The notes under the pieces: model-generated | What the model was told of the DNA's origin: nothing | The model's database searches: none | Seen by the model: the letters and a program-made list of their open reading frames with translations, nothing else | Translations under genes and position numbers: made by a program | Assembly (NCBI RefSeq): GCF_914767665.1 | Contig: NC_059502.1 | Coordinates: forward strand, 48,714,031-48,778,030 | Direction: 5' to 3' | Source of the DNA: Harmonia axyridis | Lineage: Eukaryota; Arthropoda; Insecta; Coleoptera; Coccinellidae | Length of the DNA: 64,000 nt | In this document: piece after piece, positions 30,896-43,063 of the stretch | Position numbering within the stretch: the first letter of the stretch is position 1 | Layout of the letters: the number at the start of each line of letters is the position of its first letter

Positions 30896-33834
30896 TCATT
30901 TCTGTGTTTAATTTCAGTTCACTTCCATAGATTCAAAACTAAAATCAACAAGTTGATTCGCCAATCAAAGTTTTATGAAACCCGCTGCTAGTATTTTTAG
31001 TATTTTAAAATGCAATTTATGAGTCGGAAATATGGCGTTTCAAGAATTTAAGATCGTCAGCCTGATTAACGGTATAGTGTATAATTCCAGGTATTTCGGT
31101 TCTATCCTACGTAAACTTGGTTGCAAATCTTCGTTCCTTGAAAGATAGGCGACAAAATGTGACTCATTTTAGAGCATTTATGTCCCACTTTTGAATTATT
31201 GATTCGATTTCACCTCCGTATTAGTACAAATTATTGATATCAACCATACTTTCTGATTACTCATATAATCAGTTGATCACTTCATAGCTTTCCAATGAAA
31301 AACGTTTTCATATATTTCAGGTCGTTTGTAGAGCACATTGGACTTAATTCGTTTAACATGTCCTGAGGTTCATGAAAAAAGTGTTTTACGATGAGTATAG
31401 GAATATTTACTTGTGATAACTATCGATAATTTTTTTCTATTTTCTATATGATCACCTAGAAATTTTTCACATTCATAGGTACTCACAACTCGAAATCCAA
31501 AATTTCATTTCTTAGGAATTGGTAACAAAATTGCAACAGGAACAACCGACCGAAAATGCACGAAATATCTATTGCCCTTGACTTTTTCGACAATTAGTTG
31601 ATTTGAGACAGGTTGTGTTAAATGCTATGTTACTTTGAAATTCTCGTACTTCCCCGATTAACAAAATATGTCGATTCTAATGCGAATGAACTAGTTAATA
31701 ATCTTCTTTGAACTTCATTAATAACTGGTTTTTATTTCATTTTGCATTTACGTTTCCTATGGTGTTAATTATTCGTTTCACTAAAAAAAAAACATTATGC
31801 AGGTCAAAAATTGTTGAAATTCCGTAATTAAAATATATTTTGCCAACCGATGTGTCCAAACAATGCTCTCAAAAGAAAGTATGTAGGTAGAGGTGTATCA
31901 TGTATTCACTACCGGTTAAGTTTATGTATGCATAAGTGTAGTCCTCGAATTTTAGGTCACTAGCACATCGGAAATATATGGTGACGAATATCAACAAACA
32001 TCCGTTTATTCCGACATTAAGTAAAGGGTGTTTTTTGAGGATTCGTTCCCCAAAATGAGCGCTATATCATTTCATCATGATGACATTTTTGAAATTATGA
32101 GACCGGAATGGTCTCAATCGATAAGAGTTGATGATGTCGAATCCACGGTCAAATTCAATTCTGTCTGTATGTTCGCTCCGGTTCAGCCGTAAACACGATA
32201 ACTCTGGAACGGAAAAGCTTAGGAACTTGAATTTTTTTAAAGAATCAGAGATAAGAAAAATATTGAAAAATACTCAATTTTCTGTTATTGTACATTCGAA
32301 AGAGTTGAGTTTCAATATACAACAATGATATAAAACAACCAATTCTGATTTGAATAACACAAATAATGGTCGAAATGTGTTCACAAATTTGAAACACTCT
32401 GTGATGATTTTTCTGAAATCAAAGCCAAATGCCCGACATTCCAATTAATTCCCTTCTACTTAGGAAATGTAAATACGGTTCGCGCTCACAATATTGAGAA
32501 TACGTCCAATAAATAGAATACTCAGAGCATATCATCATTTTTTCAGTTTTTTATTGATATTTTGATAACTATTCGGAATAATGCAACAGTTATCACAGAA
32601 AGTTAATAAGAATTATCTTAATCTAACATCACAAAAAAAAAAATTCAAACAAAAATGTTTTCAGAAACATAATTTTCATTCCGTGAAGACAAGCACAGCA
32701 CCGAAAGAAGAAGTTCTCCAGAAACGTTTAATAGGAGTCGAAATTGGAAACCCTGTAGACTGTAGATTGTCAGTTTGACTATTTGGTGTTGCTTTGGGCT
32801 CAGTACGTTTCGTCATTCCTCATGAACGGTTGAACAATTGAAAGTTGTGAAAATTCATTTCTAAAATGGATTACGGTCCGCCAAACTTATCGTCCGCTAT
32901 ACCCATTCAACGTTCGACATAATCGTTCATATTCTCTTAGAAATTTTTTTCGCTCTCAGAAAAAGTTATTTTGCTGCTGAAAATTGTTCGAATGAATACA
33001 TTCACCGTCATATACAGCAGTTGAAGCTATGCCCATCAACATTATAAGAACATATTCTGAACAAATCTAGCCTTTTGAAACAACATGACCCTAGTATATG
33101 CGCGTCGTAGGTTCGATGCATAATTACATGGCATGATACCCTTTTTCAACCGAAAACATTAATTGACCTATATTTCTTCAACGATTAGAATCTAACAGGC
33201 AATACAGAATTATATCAACTATGAATGCTGACTACTTAATAAAATGAATGATTCATTTGATGATTTCTTCAAAAGTATTTTCGGTATTTTCTTGGTGCGG
33301 AGTAATAATCAAGGTCATTCTCTTTTTTTATTTGACTTTTTTTTATCCCGACGATGAGACCATGGAGAAGCTGACTTTTTGCTTTTTTGAAAAATAATAG
33401 TAGGTACTGATATGGATCTCTCAATTTGAATTGTGAAAATTTTCTTAACTAGATCCAAACAAAAATATGAATTTTCTCTATTTGAAATAACTCTTTTCCC
33501 AGGTGGGTTCAGAGAAAACTATAAAAATTTATTATTTTCTTTTTTGAAACAAACGAAACCTATCTACCTTATCTAATATCACTTAACTATTGAAATTTTA
33601 TATAAGCAATTAAAAAAAAATTTATCTAATGATTTTCTTTTCTATGCAATCCAATATTTCTTTCTAATTCCAAATTCCATACTCTTGTTCCATAGTCTAT
33701 CAAAATAAAACTCTTTTTCAATAATACTTCGATGTTATAACTCCAATTTCTTTCCAATTCCAATTTCCCTTTTCAATTCCAATTCCAAAACTATTTCAAT
33801 ATATGTATGTCTTCTTCTTTAACTCGTTAATAAC
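30896..33834 (+). other. Sushi-gene intron 1, AT-rich part
   Basis: Mostly featureless. A block near 32160-32215 with GTTCAGCCGTAAACACGATA matches a fragment in reverse near 39535. A GGGTGTTTTTTGAGGATTC terminus-like motif lies at about 32026. No genes seen. Confidence 0.5.
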
Positions 33835-34910
33835 TTTATTTGTTTCTCATTTGTAAACGTCAGTTTCCAAAAACACAATATTAATCAAGAAAGTTTATTT
33901 TATCAAGTCACTAACTTGTAAAACTGACAGTTAACTTGCAAAATTTTTACAAGTTAGTAGCATTATTTACATTAGAAAATTTCGTTTTATCGTCATATAT
34001 GTTGAAAATCATGGTACAATTGTTATTTCCAGTAACACAGATTTTTCCATGTGGGTATGTCAATAAAAAATCTCAGGCTTTCTGTTCCAGGAGGCCGAAG
34101 ATTTACATATTGTCTGTATAACATGCAAGGCTTGAAGCTGCAGCCATCATCGGTTATGGTGAATCTTCTTGTTGTTAAATGTCACAATAACGTATTTTCC
34201 CATATCTTCTAGATCATTCATGTTTAAGGAGAGAATTTCGTCACATCGACAACATCCAAAAATCCCAAATATTGTTACAATTTTAGCCAGCAACCACTGG
34301 TCATCAGGAGCATGTAAAAGAAATTGTTCAGCCTCTTCTTTACTTAATACCTTGGCCTTTTTTGGCGTATAACGCTCATTTTTTCGTTTCAGAAACGCTA
34401 TTAACTTTTGAAATCTGCAAATGACAACTAAACGTCATATTTTTCAATAATTTTTTTAAGGAAAACAAACCTGCGAACAGGGGCATTTTCTTTCATTTCC
34501 AAGCAGCTTTTCAGCCTAGACCATTTTGCCCATAAAGTATTAGGGCGGAATCTAGCTGATAGTTGATTCAAGTAGACCAACAAACATCTTCAGTTACCCC
34601 AATCACACTATTTTTGTTTTGCCACTTTTTGAAGTCGTCGTATTCTCGCTCGTACCTTGAAGCTGATTTTGCAGGTAATAAACTTGAAGCTACACTACTG
34701 GCTGCCTCAATAATTTCTTTTGGTACATTCATTCTCTCTTTCGCCAAAACAAATGTAAAGAAAAATAAACAGACATGTTCATGGCAACGCTTCCATAGCT
34801 TACATAGACTTATATAAATATATGTCTATGATAGCTTACGACATTTGAGACAAATTATTGAGATTTTTTTGGAATTTATCTAACCTTTTTACAAATGAGA
34901 AACAAATAAA
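33835..34910 (-). mobile_element. Crypton-like tyrosine-recombinase element bounded by 23-bp inverted repeats
   Basis: Positions 33835-33857 and 34888-34910 are exact 23-bp reverse complements (each includes ATTTGTTTCTCATTTG). Between them the minus strand encodes a decayed tyrosine recombinase. The boundary repeats do not belong to any standard Crypton structure I know, so they may be part of a different mobile unit or of a flanking repeat. Confidence 0.6.
33990..34737 (-). pseudogene. Tyrosine recombinase (Crypton-like) gene relic with an intron
   Basis: From the ATG near 34732 the minus strand reads MNVPKEIIEAASSVA and YEREYDDFKKW, then in a shifted frame FRPNTLWAKWSRLKS and MKENAPVR. A short intron with TTTGCAG acceptor (about 34415) leads to RFQKLIAFLKRKN, KKAKVLSKEEAEQFL and IFGIFGCCRCDEILSL, then after another shift FKPCMLYRQYVNLRP. 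The CRCDE-L block is where the first catalytic Arg of tyrosine recombinases sits. The later His-x-x-Arg and Tyr are beyond the break. At least two frameshifts make it inactive. Confidence 0.7.
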
Positions 34911-34926
34911 ATATAAAACAATACAC

Positions 34927-35024
34927 GCAAGGTAACGGGTTTTACTGGCTCAAGGAGGTAACTGACTCGCCTGCGGCTCGTCAATTATATCCTCCATTCG
35001 CCAGTAAAAACCCTCTTACCTTGC
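34927..35024. repeat. 98-bp imperfect palindrome
   Basis: GCAAGGTAACGGGTTTTACTGG at the left pairs with CCAGTAAAAACCCTCTTACCTTGC at the right. A GC-rich centre (GACTCGCC-TGC-GGCTCGTC) closes the hairpin. It lies 16 bp beyond the recombinase element. Confidence 0.8.
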
Positions 35025-37200
35025 TAGTAATGTTATATACTATATTTCCAACTTCAAATTCTATCGATTCCAAATTCGAATTCTCCAAATTAATCTGTGT
35101 TCTATATCCCCCTTATAATTTCCGCTTGACGTCTCTATTGCATTCTTTTTCCCGCTATCGTGGATTTTCATTTCATCTCTCCATTCTACAATCGATGCTC
35201 TCATTTTCTATGTACTGTCTATTTATGCCACTGTCTATGATCTGTCATTCAACTACCCTTTCTTTTTCTTACTTAACTCAACTTTAATAACAAACATTTC
35301 AACTACTATTTCTAAATCTGAATAATATTAATGAAATCAAATAATATCTTTGAAACCAACTGAGATTTCGAATTATTTCCAATTTTACTTGAATTTTTAA
35401 TGACACTAAAATTTTTGATAAAGGAAAACCATATCAGTACCCATTGTATTATGATAGTGATATAAATTCGAAGCTGCAATTTTATGGGTTGAGGGAATTT
35501 GAAGTGAAAAAAACACTTCTTTGTTGATAATGATTCATCGAAAAATTCAATTATTGATTTTTTCAACATAATAGGAGAGTTGATAATTCATGAAATTTAC
35601 TTTGTTGATGTGACTTTGATCGTTCTTGTTCAAGCTTTCGAAAAAGCATGTCCAGTACTTTTCAATAATGAAATAATTGAATTATTAACAACATATCAAC
35701 TAACTTTCAAATAGATTCAATTGGCATCATGTTGATATGTCATATTGAAGCATTATTGATACATTTTCCTAGTCATTTCAAAAGTATGAACACATCAACA
35801 TACAAATCACTGAAAACTGTCATAAATTAGTTTTTAGATTTTAAAATGAAAGTAGGTAATCATTTAAAATAAATTAAATGAAAATAATCTTTCGTTTGAT
35901 ATTAGATTCATTATCTCATCAAAGCTTTTTGAAATCTGGCCTCGTTTATTAATTTTAATAATGAAACTTCAGAAAGTAAATTTCTAAATTAAAAACGAAA
36001 GTTAATCCAGATACCTATAGATGAGTGAACCCCTTAGTTTTCTAGTAGGTTTATTTACTTGGTATTCACGTATTGAATAAGCATTAACTGAGTTCAAAAT
36101 ATTTATTTATGAAATATGTGAAAACCCTGAATTTGGAGAATACATTACATATTTGATTTGAAGATTTCAAATCAAAGAATAAACAGCGAAATATTTATTT
36201 CTGAAATATGCTGAAGAAAAAAGGTTGTCAAAAGCTCTAAGCAGAGACAAAAATCTATGGTTCTGATAATTGTATATTCGAAGTAAATTTGAACCTTTTT
36301 TCGATACTTATTCTGCATGAATGAATGAAAGTTTCTAGATTTTTTTTTTTAGATGTATCGTTTTCCGGACCGGACAGAACTGAATTTTTCCACTTTTTTC
36401 ATCAATTAGTGAAATCTTATCATTTTAGAACAATCTATGTTTAAAATGAGAAAAATGCAGAAATCGTTTAGATGTTCCTTGAAATTAAAAATGTGTATTG
36501 ATATGATTCGAAATGCACTATTCATATAATATTCTGATTTGAGTTCATTTCCTACAGATCCATGAAATTTTAAAAACTTCATTTAGCATTTCGAACAAAC
36601 CATTTTGTTAATTATTTGAAGTGCTTGTTTTCCGATCGAGCGTCATATTATCTTTGCTTCTATATCTATATTTTGAGCTAGGACTGACATCAACTCGTTG
36701 ATTACGATTCCGTACTCAATCGAAACTTGGAACTCTTAGGGTATATTCGTTTCTTGAAATTCGCGGTCCAGTTCGGGCGAAATTCGACTTTAGGGGTTCT
36801 CGAAATATGGGAATGCGAAATTTTATTTTCTGATAATTTCAAACCTACGTATTCGATTGACATGAAATTTTGTATTTAGATATAGATAAGCATAATGAGA
36901 ATTACGAGTACAAGCTTTATTCATATCGAACGCTGCGTGAATTGAAAATTTAAGCAGAATATCCAACAATAAAACCCATCATTTTCGTTACCAAAGATTC
37001 GAATGGGTAAAATTTGAAAAATTTTACAAAATTCAGTAGGTTATAGAAGAAAAATCATGAGCTTTATTTATTCCTCTTGAATGAGACACCCTATATATAA
37101 GCGGAAATATTTTGAGTGTGCAATTGATGTTCTCAACATATAACTGTAGCTTTTTGCAGGAAAAGCTGATTTCAATCTCAGAACTAAAAGTTTCATCATA
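35025..37200 (+). other. Sushi-gene intron 1, repeat-poor stretch
   Basis: AT-rich. A CACCCTATATA terminus lies at about 37087. The block at about 36740-36900 matches the dispersed intronic repeat also seen near 47100-47330. No genes seen. Confidence 0.5.
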
Positions 37201-37202
37201 TA

Positions 37203-38592
37203 TCGGGTGTCCCAAAGTGAGTGGCCTATTAGATTATTATGGAAACTATTGATGGTAAAAATTTCAAATTTTCTCGATAGATATTTGGCCATGTTAGGTA
37301 CATTTTTAAAATAATTTCACATTTCCAGTGTTGCCGGATGTACCACAATTTGGCAACAACTTTGTTATTTTGAATAGGACATCCGGTATTTCTATTTTTT
37401 TTATGATACTCCATAAAATATTAAATCTATTCACTCTTACTTTTCCATCCCTATCTTCAACGGTTTTTGAGTTATTAATTATTTTTCGAAATTTTTGATC
37501 AAATTGGCGTATTACGAAAATGACTCTAGTTCGTTCAATATTAGAGATTTAAGTCAGAAAATTTGCAAGTCGTTAGATATTGATCTGATCTGTGTCACTG
37601 CTCTTGAATTATGGTTGTCAATAATACAGGACAGAACAAAAAAATTCATCATTTGTCAAGTTACAAAATTGTGAAAAAGTCTATTTTTTCAAATTAGACA
37701 CCTAGTATATTTTTCAATTTTTAGAATCAGTACAACACACTCTACAATTTTTCTATTCACGTCCCTATACCTATCTCAACTGGATTCCGAGTTATATGCG
37801 TTTATTAGATTTCACATTGATTCAATAAGTGTTAATATCTTTTGTATTGTTATGTTCTCTATTTGGTTCAAAGATCGATATATCAATGAATCAGTTCAAT
37901 CCATAAATGTCAAAATAAACAATAATTGCCTAACAGGTGTTTTGTTCCGAGGTTTTTCTATAAATAATGACTCAAGAAAGATATACACATATAACGCATA
38001 TAACTCGGAATCCAGTTGAGATAGGTATAGGGACGTGAATCGAAAAATTGTAGAGTGTGTTGTACTGATTCCAAAAATTGAAAAATATACTAGGTGTCTA
38101 ATTTGAAAAAATAGACTTTTTTACAATTTTGTAACTTGGCAAATGATGATTTTTTTTTGGTCCGTCCTGTATTATTGACAACCATAATTCAAGAGCAGTG
38201 ACACAGATCAGATCAATATCTAACGAATTGCAAAATTTCTGTCTTAAATCTCAAATATTGAACGAACTAGAGTCATTTTCGTAATACGCCAATCTGATCA
38301 AAAATTTCGAAAAATAATTAATAACTCAAAAACCGTTGAAGATAGGGATGGACAAGTGAGAGTGAATAGATTCAATATTTTATGGAGTATCATAAAAAAA
38401 TAGAAATACCGGATGTCCTATTCAAAATAACAAAGTTGTTGCCAAATTGTCGTACATCCGGCAACACTGGAAATGTGAAATTATTTTAAAAATGTACCTA
38501 ACATGGCCAAATATCTATCGAGAAAATTTGAAATTTATACCATCAATAGTTTCCATAATAATCTAATAGGCCACTCACCTTGGGACACCCGA
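37203..38592. mobile_element. Foldback element with about 600-bp inverted arms
   Basis: Arms at about 37203-37802 and 37993-38592 are near-identical reverse complements with a 190-bp spacer. The ends read TCGGGTGTCCCAA and are flanked by TA. No ORF survives. The layout matches the 21697-23439 element but the sequence differs. Confidence 0.92.
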
Positions 38593-40255
38593 TAAGTTAG
38601 GAGATAGTGACAATTCTCTTACGAATTCTTATTTGGATTTTTCTATCATTCAAAAATTAGCCGTTGCGTGTTGTCAATCTGTTATTCTTGGTCTATTTCT
38701 TGATCTGATTATGAAATTTTATCATCACTGTCTTTATGCAGTTATTGCGGATTGTCTACATGATTTGAATACTGAAATGAATTCCAAACAATCACTCTTG
38801 AACTAGAGCATAAGATTATTTGCGATCAATTTTTTTTGCCGTTAACATTTTATTAATTTTTAAGAAGTCGGTTGAATTGGGCTAAATCCATGATATACTC
38901 TCCTGATTTCTTTAACAATTGATATAAATTCAACTATAGGTATATCAGATATCCTTTTCCTACTCATACACAGATTTTTCCAGATATTAAATTAACTATT
39001 GCAGGTGGATTAAAATCCGAAGTTATTCCTCAACGACTTGTTAAATGATATGAGAAAAATCCGAAACAGAAAAAATTATTGAAAAAATTATAAAAATCTC
39101 TGAGCAAGGTCTTTCAAGTATTTGGTTATTGAAAATAAAATTCTATAGTTCTGATGACACAGGAGTAGTTACTTCAGATGAACAAATTAAGTCTCCACCT
39201 ATAGCTCAATCTGTTCTTACGAAATATTTTTATTTTTTGATTTAATTCAATTTTCTATATGGTTCTGGTGAAGCGATCAATAAGGTTTTTACATTAAGCT
39301 TGGATTCGTTATTTTACATCTACACGCCCAATATTAACTATTGTCGCGGAGATTATGGGTATATTTTTTGACAATATTTCATATCGATAAAATTCGTAGT
39401 TTTGAAATTATCAGGAAAATGTATTTTCAAGGGCTCTAATAATGAAACTCTTAATTTTGCAACGAACTTAACCTCGAGATTCTAGACACACAAATCTACT
39501 TTAAAAAATTCAATTTTTTAGGTATCCTCGTTCAAGAGTTATCGTGTTTAATGTTGACCAGATGGACGGACGGATATAATTTATTTTGACCAGGGATTAA
39601 TAATCAGTGATCACTAGTCGATTCCGTGAAACTTTTGTAAGAAACATTTTTTTGTACCTATTGTAGTAACAAAGTTAAAGGGGGGGTCAAATTATGGTGA
39701 AAAACCCGGTACAATATAAAGAATCTTCACATTCTAGACTTCAGTTACATAGGGAGATATCTATGATCGGTTAAGACAGAAACCTTTATTAAAACTGTTC
39801 ATGTGTATATTTCTAAATATCATTTGAAACAATAATTTTTTATATATAATATTTATTGTAGTTTTCAGATCATCCTCAACTTTAAATCATTTTGTTTGGA
39901 AAAATTCAAGGTGATCCTTGAATTTCACCACATAGTCGTGCGAATTTTTCAACGATTTGTATATAAATATTAACACATTAATATAACATTTCAAAAATGG
40001 GCAGGACGAAAGAGTTATTCAATCAACTATATTTAACGAGATTATTCAAAAATTTTGCTCCCAAATTCATCAATGAAATCGAAGATTCCTCGATTGAAAA
40101 ATGTAGTTAGGTATGTTTCACAATTTGATAGTTATCAACATTGTATCTTTATTTTAATTTCAATTCAATTTTATTCCACAAAAATTGATACAAAAAAAGT
40201 AACTTTACATATACAAAGTAACTGGAAGGCATAATATCCGGAATAAAACAAACTA
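38593..40255 (+). other. Sushi-gene intron 1, further repeats
   Basis: Copies of the dispersed repeat (TATGGTTCTGGTGAAGCGATCAA near 39255) and a reverse fragment with AGTTATCGTGTTTAATGTTGACC near 39540. Near 40160-40200 an AATTC/AATTTTATTCC-rich block resembles a LINE 3' tail on the minus strand. No genes seen. Confidence 0.5.
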
Positions 40256-41214
40256 AAGGGTGTTTTTTTTAGAGTTGTAAAACTTTAAATTGCAATAAAA
40301 CAACGATGGATTATTCGATTGACATGAATTTTATTTATCCGCAAGATAATCTTGTGGCATTACATTTTAAATATGACTTCTGGCATATGACTGCCACGGC
40401 TGGCTCGGATGTAGTCCAATCTGGACGTCCAATTTCCGATGACTTTTTCCATGTGGCCGTATATCGGCAATAACACGACGAATGTTATCTTCCAAATGGT
40501 TAAGGGTTTGTGGGTTATCCGCATAGACCAATGACTTTACATAGCCCCACATAAAGTAGTCTAGCGGTGTTGAATCACAAGGTCTTGGAAGCCAATTTAC
40601 AGGTCCAAAACGTGAAATTTTATTTTTTTATTTATTTATAAGCGGTCACCAAACGTGTCTTTCAATAAATCGATTGTGGCACGAGCTGTGTGACATGTTG
40701 CGCCGTCTTGTTGGAACCACAGCTCCTGGACATCATGGTTGTTCAATTCAGGAATGAAAAAGTTAGTAATCATGTCTCTATACCGATCACCATTGACTCT
40801 AGCGTTCTGACCATCATCGTGTTTGAAGAAGTACGGACCAATGATTCCACCAGCCCATAAAGCGCACCAAACAGTCAGTTTTTCTGGATGTAACGGTGTT
40901 TCGACATATCTACACTTGAGGATCAGCTTCACTCCAAATGCGGCAGTTTTGTTTTTTGACGTAGCCATTCAACCAGAAGTGCGCTTCATCGCTAAACAAA
41001 ATAAAATGGACGTAGTGGGCGATACGTATTCCGCACAGAACCATTATTTTCGAAATAAAATTGCACTATTTTCAAGCGTTGTTCAGGCGTTGGCCTATTC
41101 ATGATGAATTGTCAAACCAAACTGAGAATAAATCACTTAACAGCTATCAAATCGGTCGCCATCTTGAACAGTAATGCCAACTTAAAGTTATATACCTCGA
41201 AAAAAAACACCCGT
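40256..41214 (-). mobile_element. Internally deleted mariner element
   Basis: The ends AAGGGTGTTTTTTTT and ACGGGTGTTTTTTTT (reverse) form imperfect inverted repeats, continuing with ACTTTAA, and are flanked by TA. On the minus strand the transposase begins MNRPTPEQRLKIVQFYFENN, then jumps directly to the catalytic region. The 959-bp length is short for a full mariner (about 1.3 kb). Confidence 0.9.
40367..41104 (-). pseudogene. Mariner transposase with internal deletion
   Basis: The minus strand reads the first about 26 residues (MNRPTPEQRLKIVQFYF), then FILFSDEAHFWLNGY (first catalytic Asp). Next come ETPLHPEKLTVWCALWAGGI and LWFQQDGATCHTARATIDLL (second catalytic Asp), then WGYVKSLVYADNPQTL. 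The DNA-binding helix-turn-helix region between is missing. A 20-bp T-rich tract near 40620-40640 disrupts the stretch after FGDRL, and two frameshifts are present. Confidence 0.9.
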
Positions 41215-41239
41215 TACATATAAATGCAAAATATTAACC

Positions 41240-41320
41240 TGGTCGAACTGGTAATTATAGAAATATTGGGTGTTTCTTTTTATTATTCTTCTTGAATTTT
41301 CTATGATTCTGGTGAAGACC
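41240..41320 (+). repeat. Copy of the dispersed intronic repeat
   Basis: GAAATATTGGGTGTTTCTTT, then TTCTTGAATTTTCTATGATTC and TGGTGAAGACC, the same module as at 29.6, 39.2 and 45.7 kb. Confidence 0.6.
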
Positions 41321-41427
41321 ATGGCTGGCTGCTTAAAATAAGAAGAAACAAGAAAATTGTATGCTATTGACACTCGACTCGAAATAATGGCAACATAATC
41401 CTGATTCAAATTTGTTTTTTTTTTCAG

Positions 41428-41610
41428 TTTTTGCGTCCGAATGTCGTTTTCCAGGAGCACCAGCACATTCTTCCATAACGTTTTCAGATGAAGATTTGGG
41501 TCCAGGGACTGTAGCGACCTACACATGTGAGAGAGGTTTCGAGCTTCTAGGTCCTTCTAGACGTGTGTGCCAAAATGGGGATTGGTTACCAGAGGGAATT
41601 CCATTTTGTG
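41428..41610 (+). CDS. Sushi (CCP) domain exon
   Basis: After a T-rich TTTTTTTTCAG acceptor the phase-1 exon reads VFASECRFPGAPAHSSITF. It continues through SDEDLGPGTVATYTCERGFELL to CQNGDWLPEGIPFC, then a GTGAGT donor. The four Cys spacing, the TYTCERGFELLG block and the Gly-x-Trp before the last Cys are diagnostic of one complement-control (sushi) module of about 55 residues. Secreted or cell-surface proteins carry such modules. The ECRFPG start and IPFC end resemble the first sushi of insect selectin-like proteins such as furrowed, but the lectin part is not in view. In phase with exon 1. Confidence 0.8.
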
Positions 41611-41932
41611 GTGAGTACCTTCTTAAATAAAAGGTGCCTTGTAGTCACTGGCCGGAGCGCTGCCTGGGTGCAGTCGATAATCTGAATCTGAAACCCCTCC
41701 GAAACTGAAACCTGGCTACGCCTGTGAATTACCCTATATCAGTCAGTTATTCACATCATACATAAAACAGGAAAAAACCTCAAATTTCATATCATACACA
41801 TAGTCTTATATGATTTAAAAGAAAATAATAATAAATATCACGCTGTGTGGCTGAATCTTCAATAGAAATTAAATGGCAGTTATTCTATTTCCAATTTTAA
41901 TTATTTAATATAACAATTTTTTCGCTTCACAG
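41611..41932 (+). other. Short intron after the sushi exon
   Basis: Bounded by GTGAGT and a pyrimidine-rich TTTTTTCGCTTCACAG. It contains no feature I recognise. Confidence 0.5.
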
Positions 41933-42024
41933 AGGTTCCTTGTCCGCAATCAGAATTAAATCAGGCTGGATTTTGTGTTGAAAAATATTTTATTAATTAT
42001 TATATTGGTCAAACTTCGCAGTGA
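41933..42024 (+). CDS. Possible alternative terminal exon of the sushi gene
   Basis: Following the acceptor at 41931-41932 the phase-1 frame reads EVPCPQSELNQAGFCVEKYF, then INYYIGQTSQ and a TGA. The strong acceptor and right phase suggest an exon that would end the protein soon after one sushi domain, giving a short secreted isoform. The peptide matches no family I know and could be an intronic accident. Confidence 0.3.
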
Positions 42025-42724
42025 TATTTTTCATAATTTTATCCATAAAACATGAACTTGGTACTTGTAGATGAATCAAATTGTTATATATGCTATTATC
42101 GCCGAGTAAAAATGCCGAAAATTTCCTTTCTGATGATGGGGAAACGAATAAATCTCAGTTACCATTCAACCTAGCCTAAATATGAAAATTTCGACCGTAT
42201 TCAGTTGCGTGAAGATGTTGCCGTAATAATTTTATTCAACATTACATCTTCTGAAACACGCCACCAAATATATGTATGAATAATTAATGACTCGAGATAT
42301 AACGTAATACATATTATACCTGAAAAAATTTGGTATCTATGGAACCGAGTTCCAATCAAAAACTTGCACTTAACGATAAAATACCTGCGACATTGTTACC
42401 ACGGAATTTGTGTCTGAACGAAGACCGCTTCCTCCTTGGTGTGAGGTATCCATTCAATTATTATTATATACTATTCGTGACCTGTGCTCTTGACCCAGTT
42501 TCGGTCTAGGTCGTTACACCTGAGACAGATCATTTACCGGCGGACCATCTCCGAAGTGAAATCAAACTTGGTGCCGTGCCATTTTTGTCACGGTTAATAA
42601 ATATCGTTGCTTCTTAATCCTGAACCTCAATCTCACCATGATGATGGTTTTCGTTTAATTTCATGCCATGAAAAAGTGAATTTTTTTCACTTACAATCGT
42701 TTGTACAACTGATAACCTAATAAA
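42025..42724 (+). other. Intron or intergenic stretch
   Basis: No gene seen. A GC-richer patch at 42410-42600 may be an unidentified short interspersed element. Confidence 0.4.
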
Positions 42725-43010
42725 GCAAGATGTAATATTATGTAGCATTAGGTATACGTTTCGGTGCTTGGTTGAGACCTTCTTTAGGATTTTGAGAATA
42801 ATAAATTATAAATAAAAAACATCTCAGTCATTACTTACAAATTGAAACGCACCGAAATAAAAATGTCTTATCGCATAATATGATTCGACACGCATTTCGG
42901 TGCGTTTTATTTTGTAAACAATGATTGTGATTATTATTATATTTATATTATTTTATCATTTGAGAATCCTGAAGAAGGTTTCAATAAAGGACCAAAACAT
43001 ATATTCAGGA
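42725..43010. repeat. Inverted pair of Penelope-like 3' ends
   Basis: On the minus strand AATCCTAAAGAAGGTCTCAA, then GCACCGAAACGTATACC (about 42800-42745). On the plus strand AATCCTGAAGAAGGTTTCAA, then AAGGACCAAAACATAT (42965-43005). Both follow the CCTGAAGAAGG to CGAAACGTAT layout of Penelope-like 3' ends. Between them AAACGCACCGAAAT pairs with ATTTCGGTGCGTTT. No RT remains. Confidence 0.6.
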
Positions 43011-43063
43011 AGATCTTCGAAACAAGAATTTTTCTACACCATAAAAATTTCACTATTTCAGTA

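Noticed and set aside
40823..41104. Plus-strand 93-codon ORF
   Set aside because: It is the antisense of the mariner transposase, which has clear motifs on the other strand.
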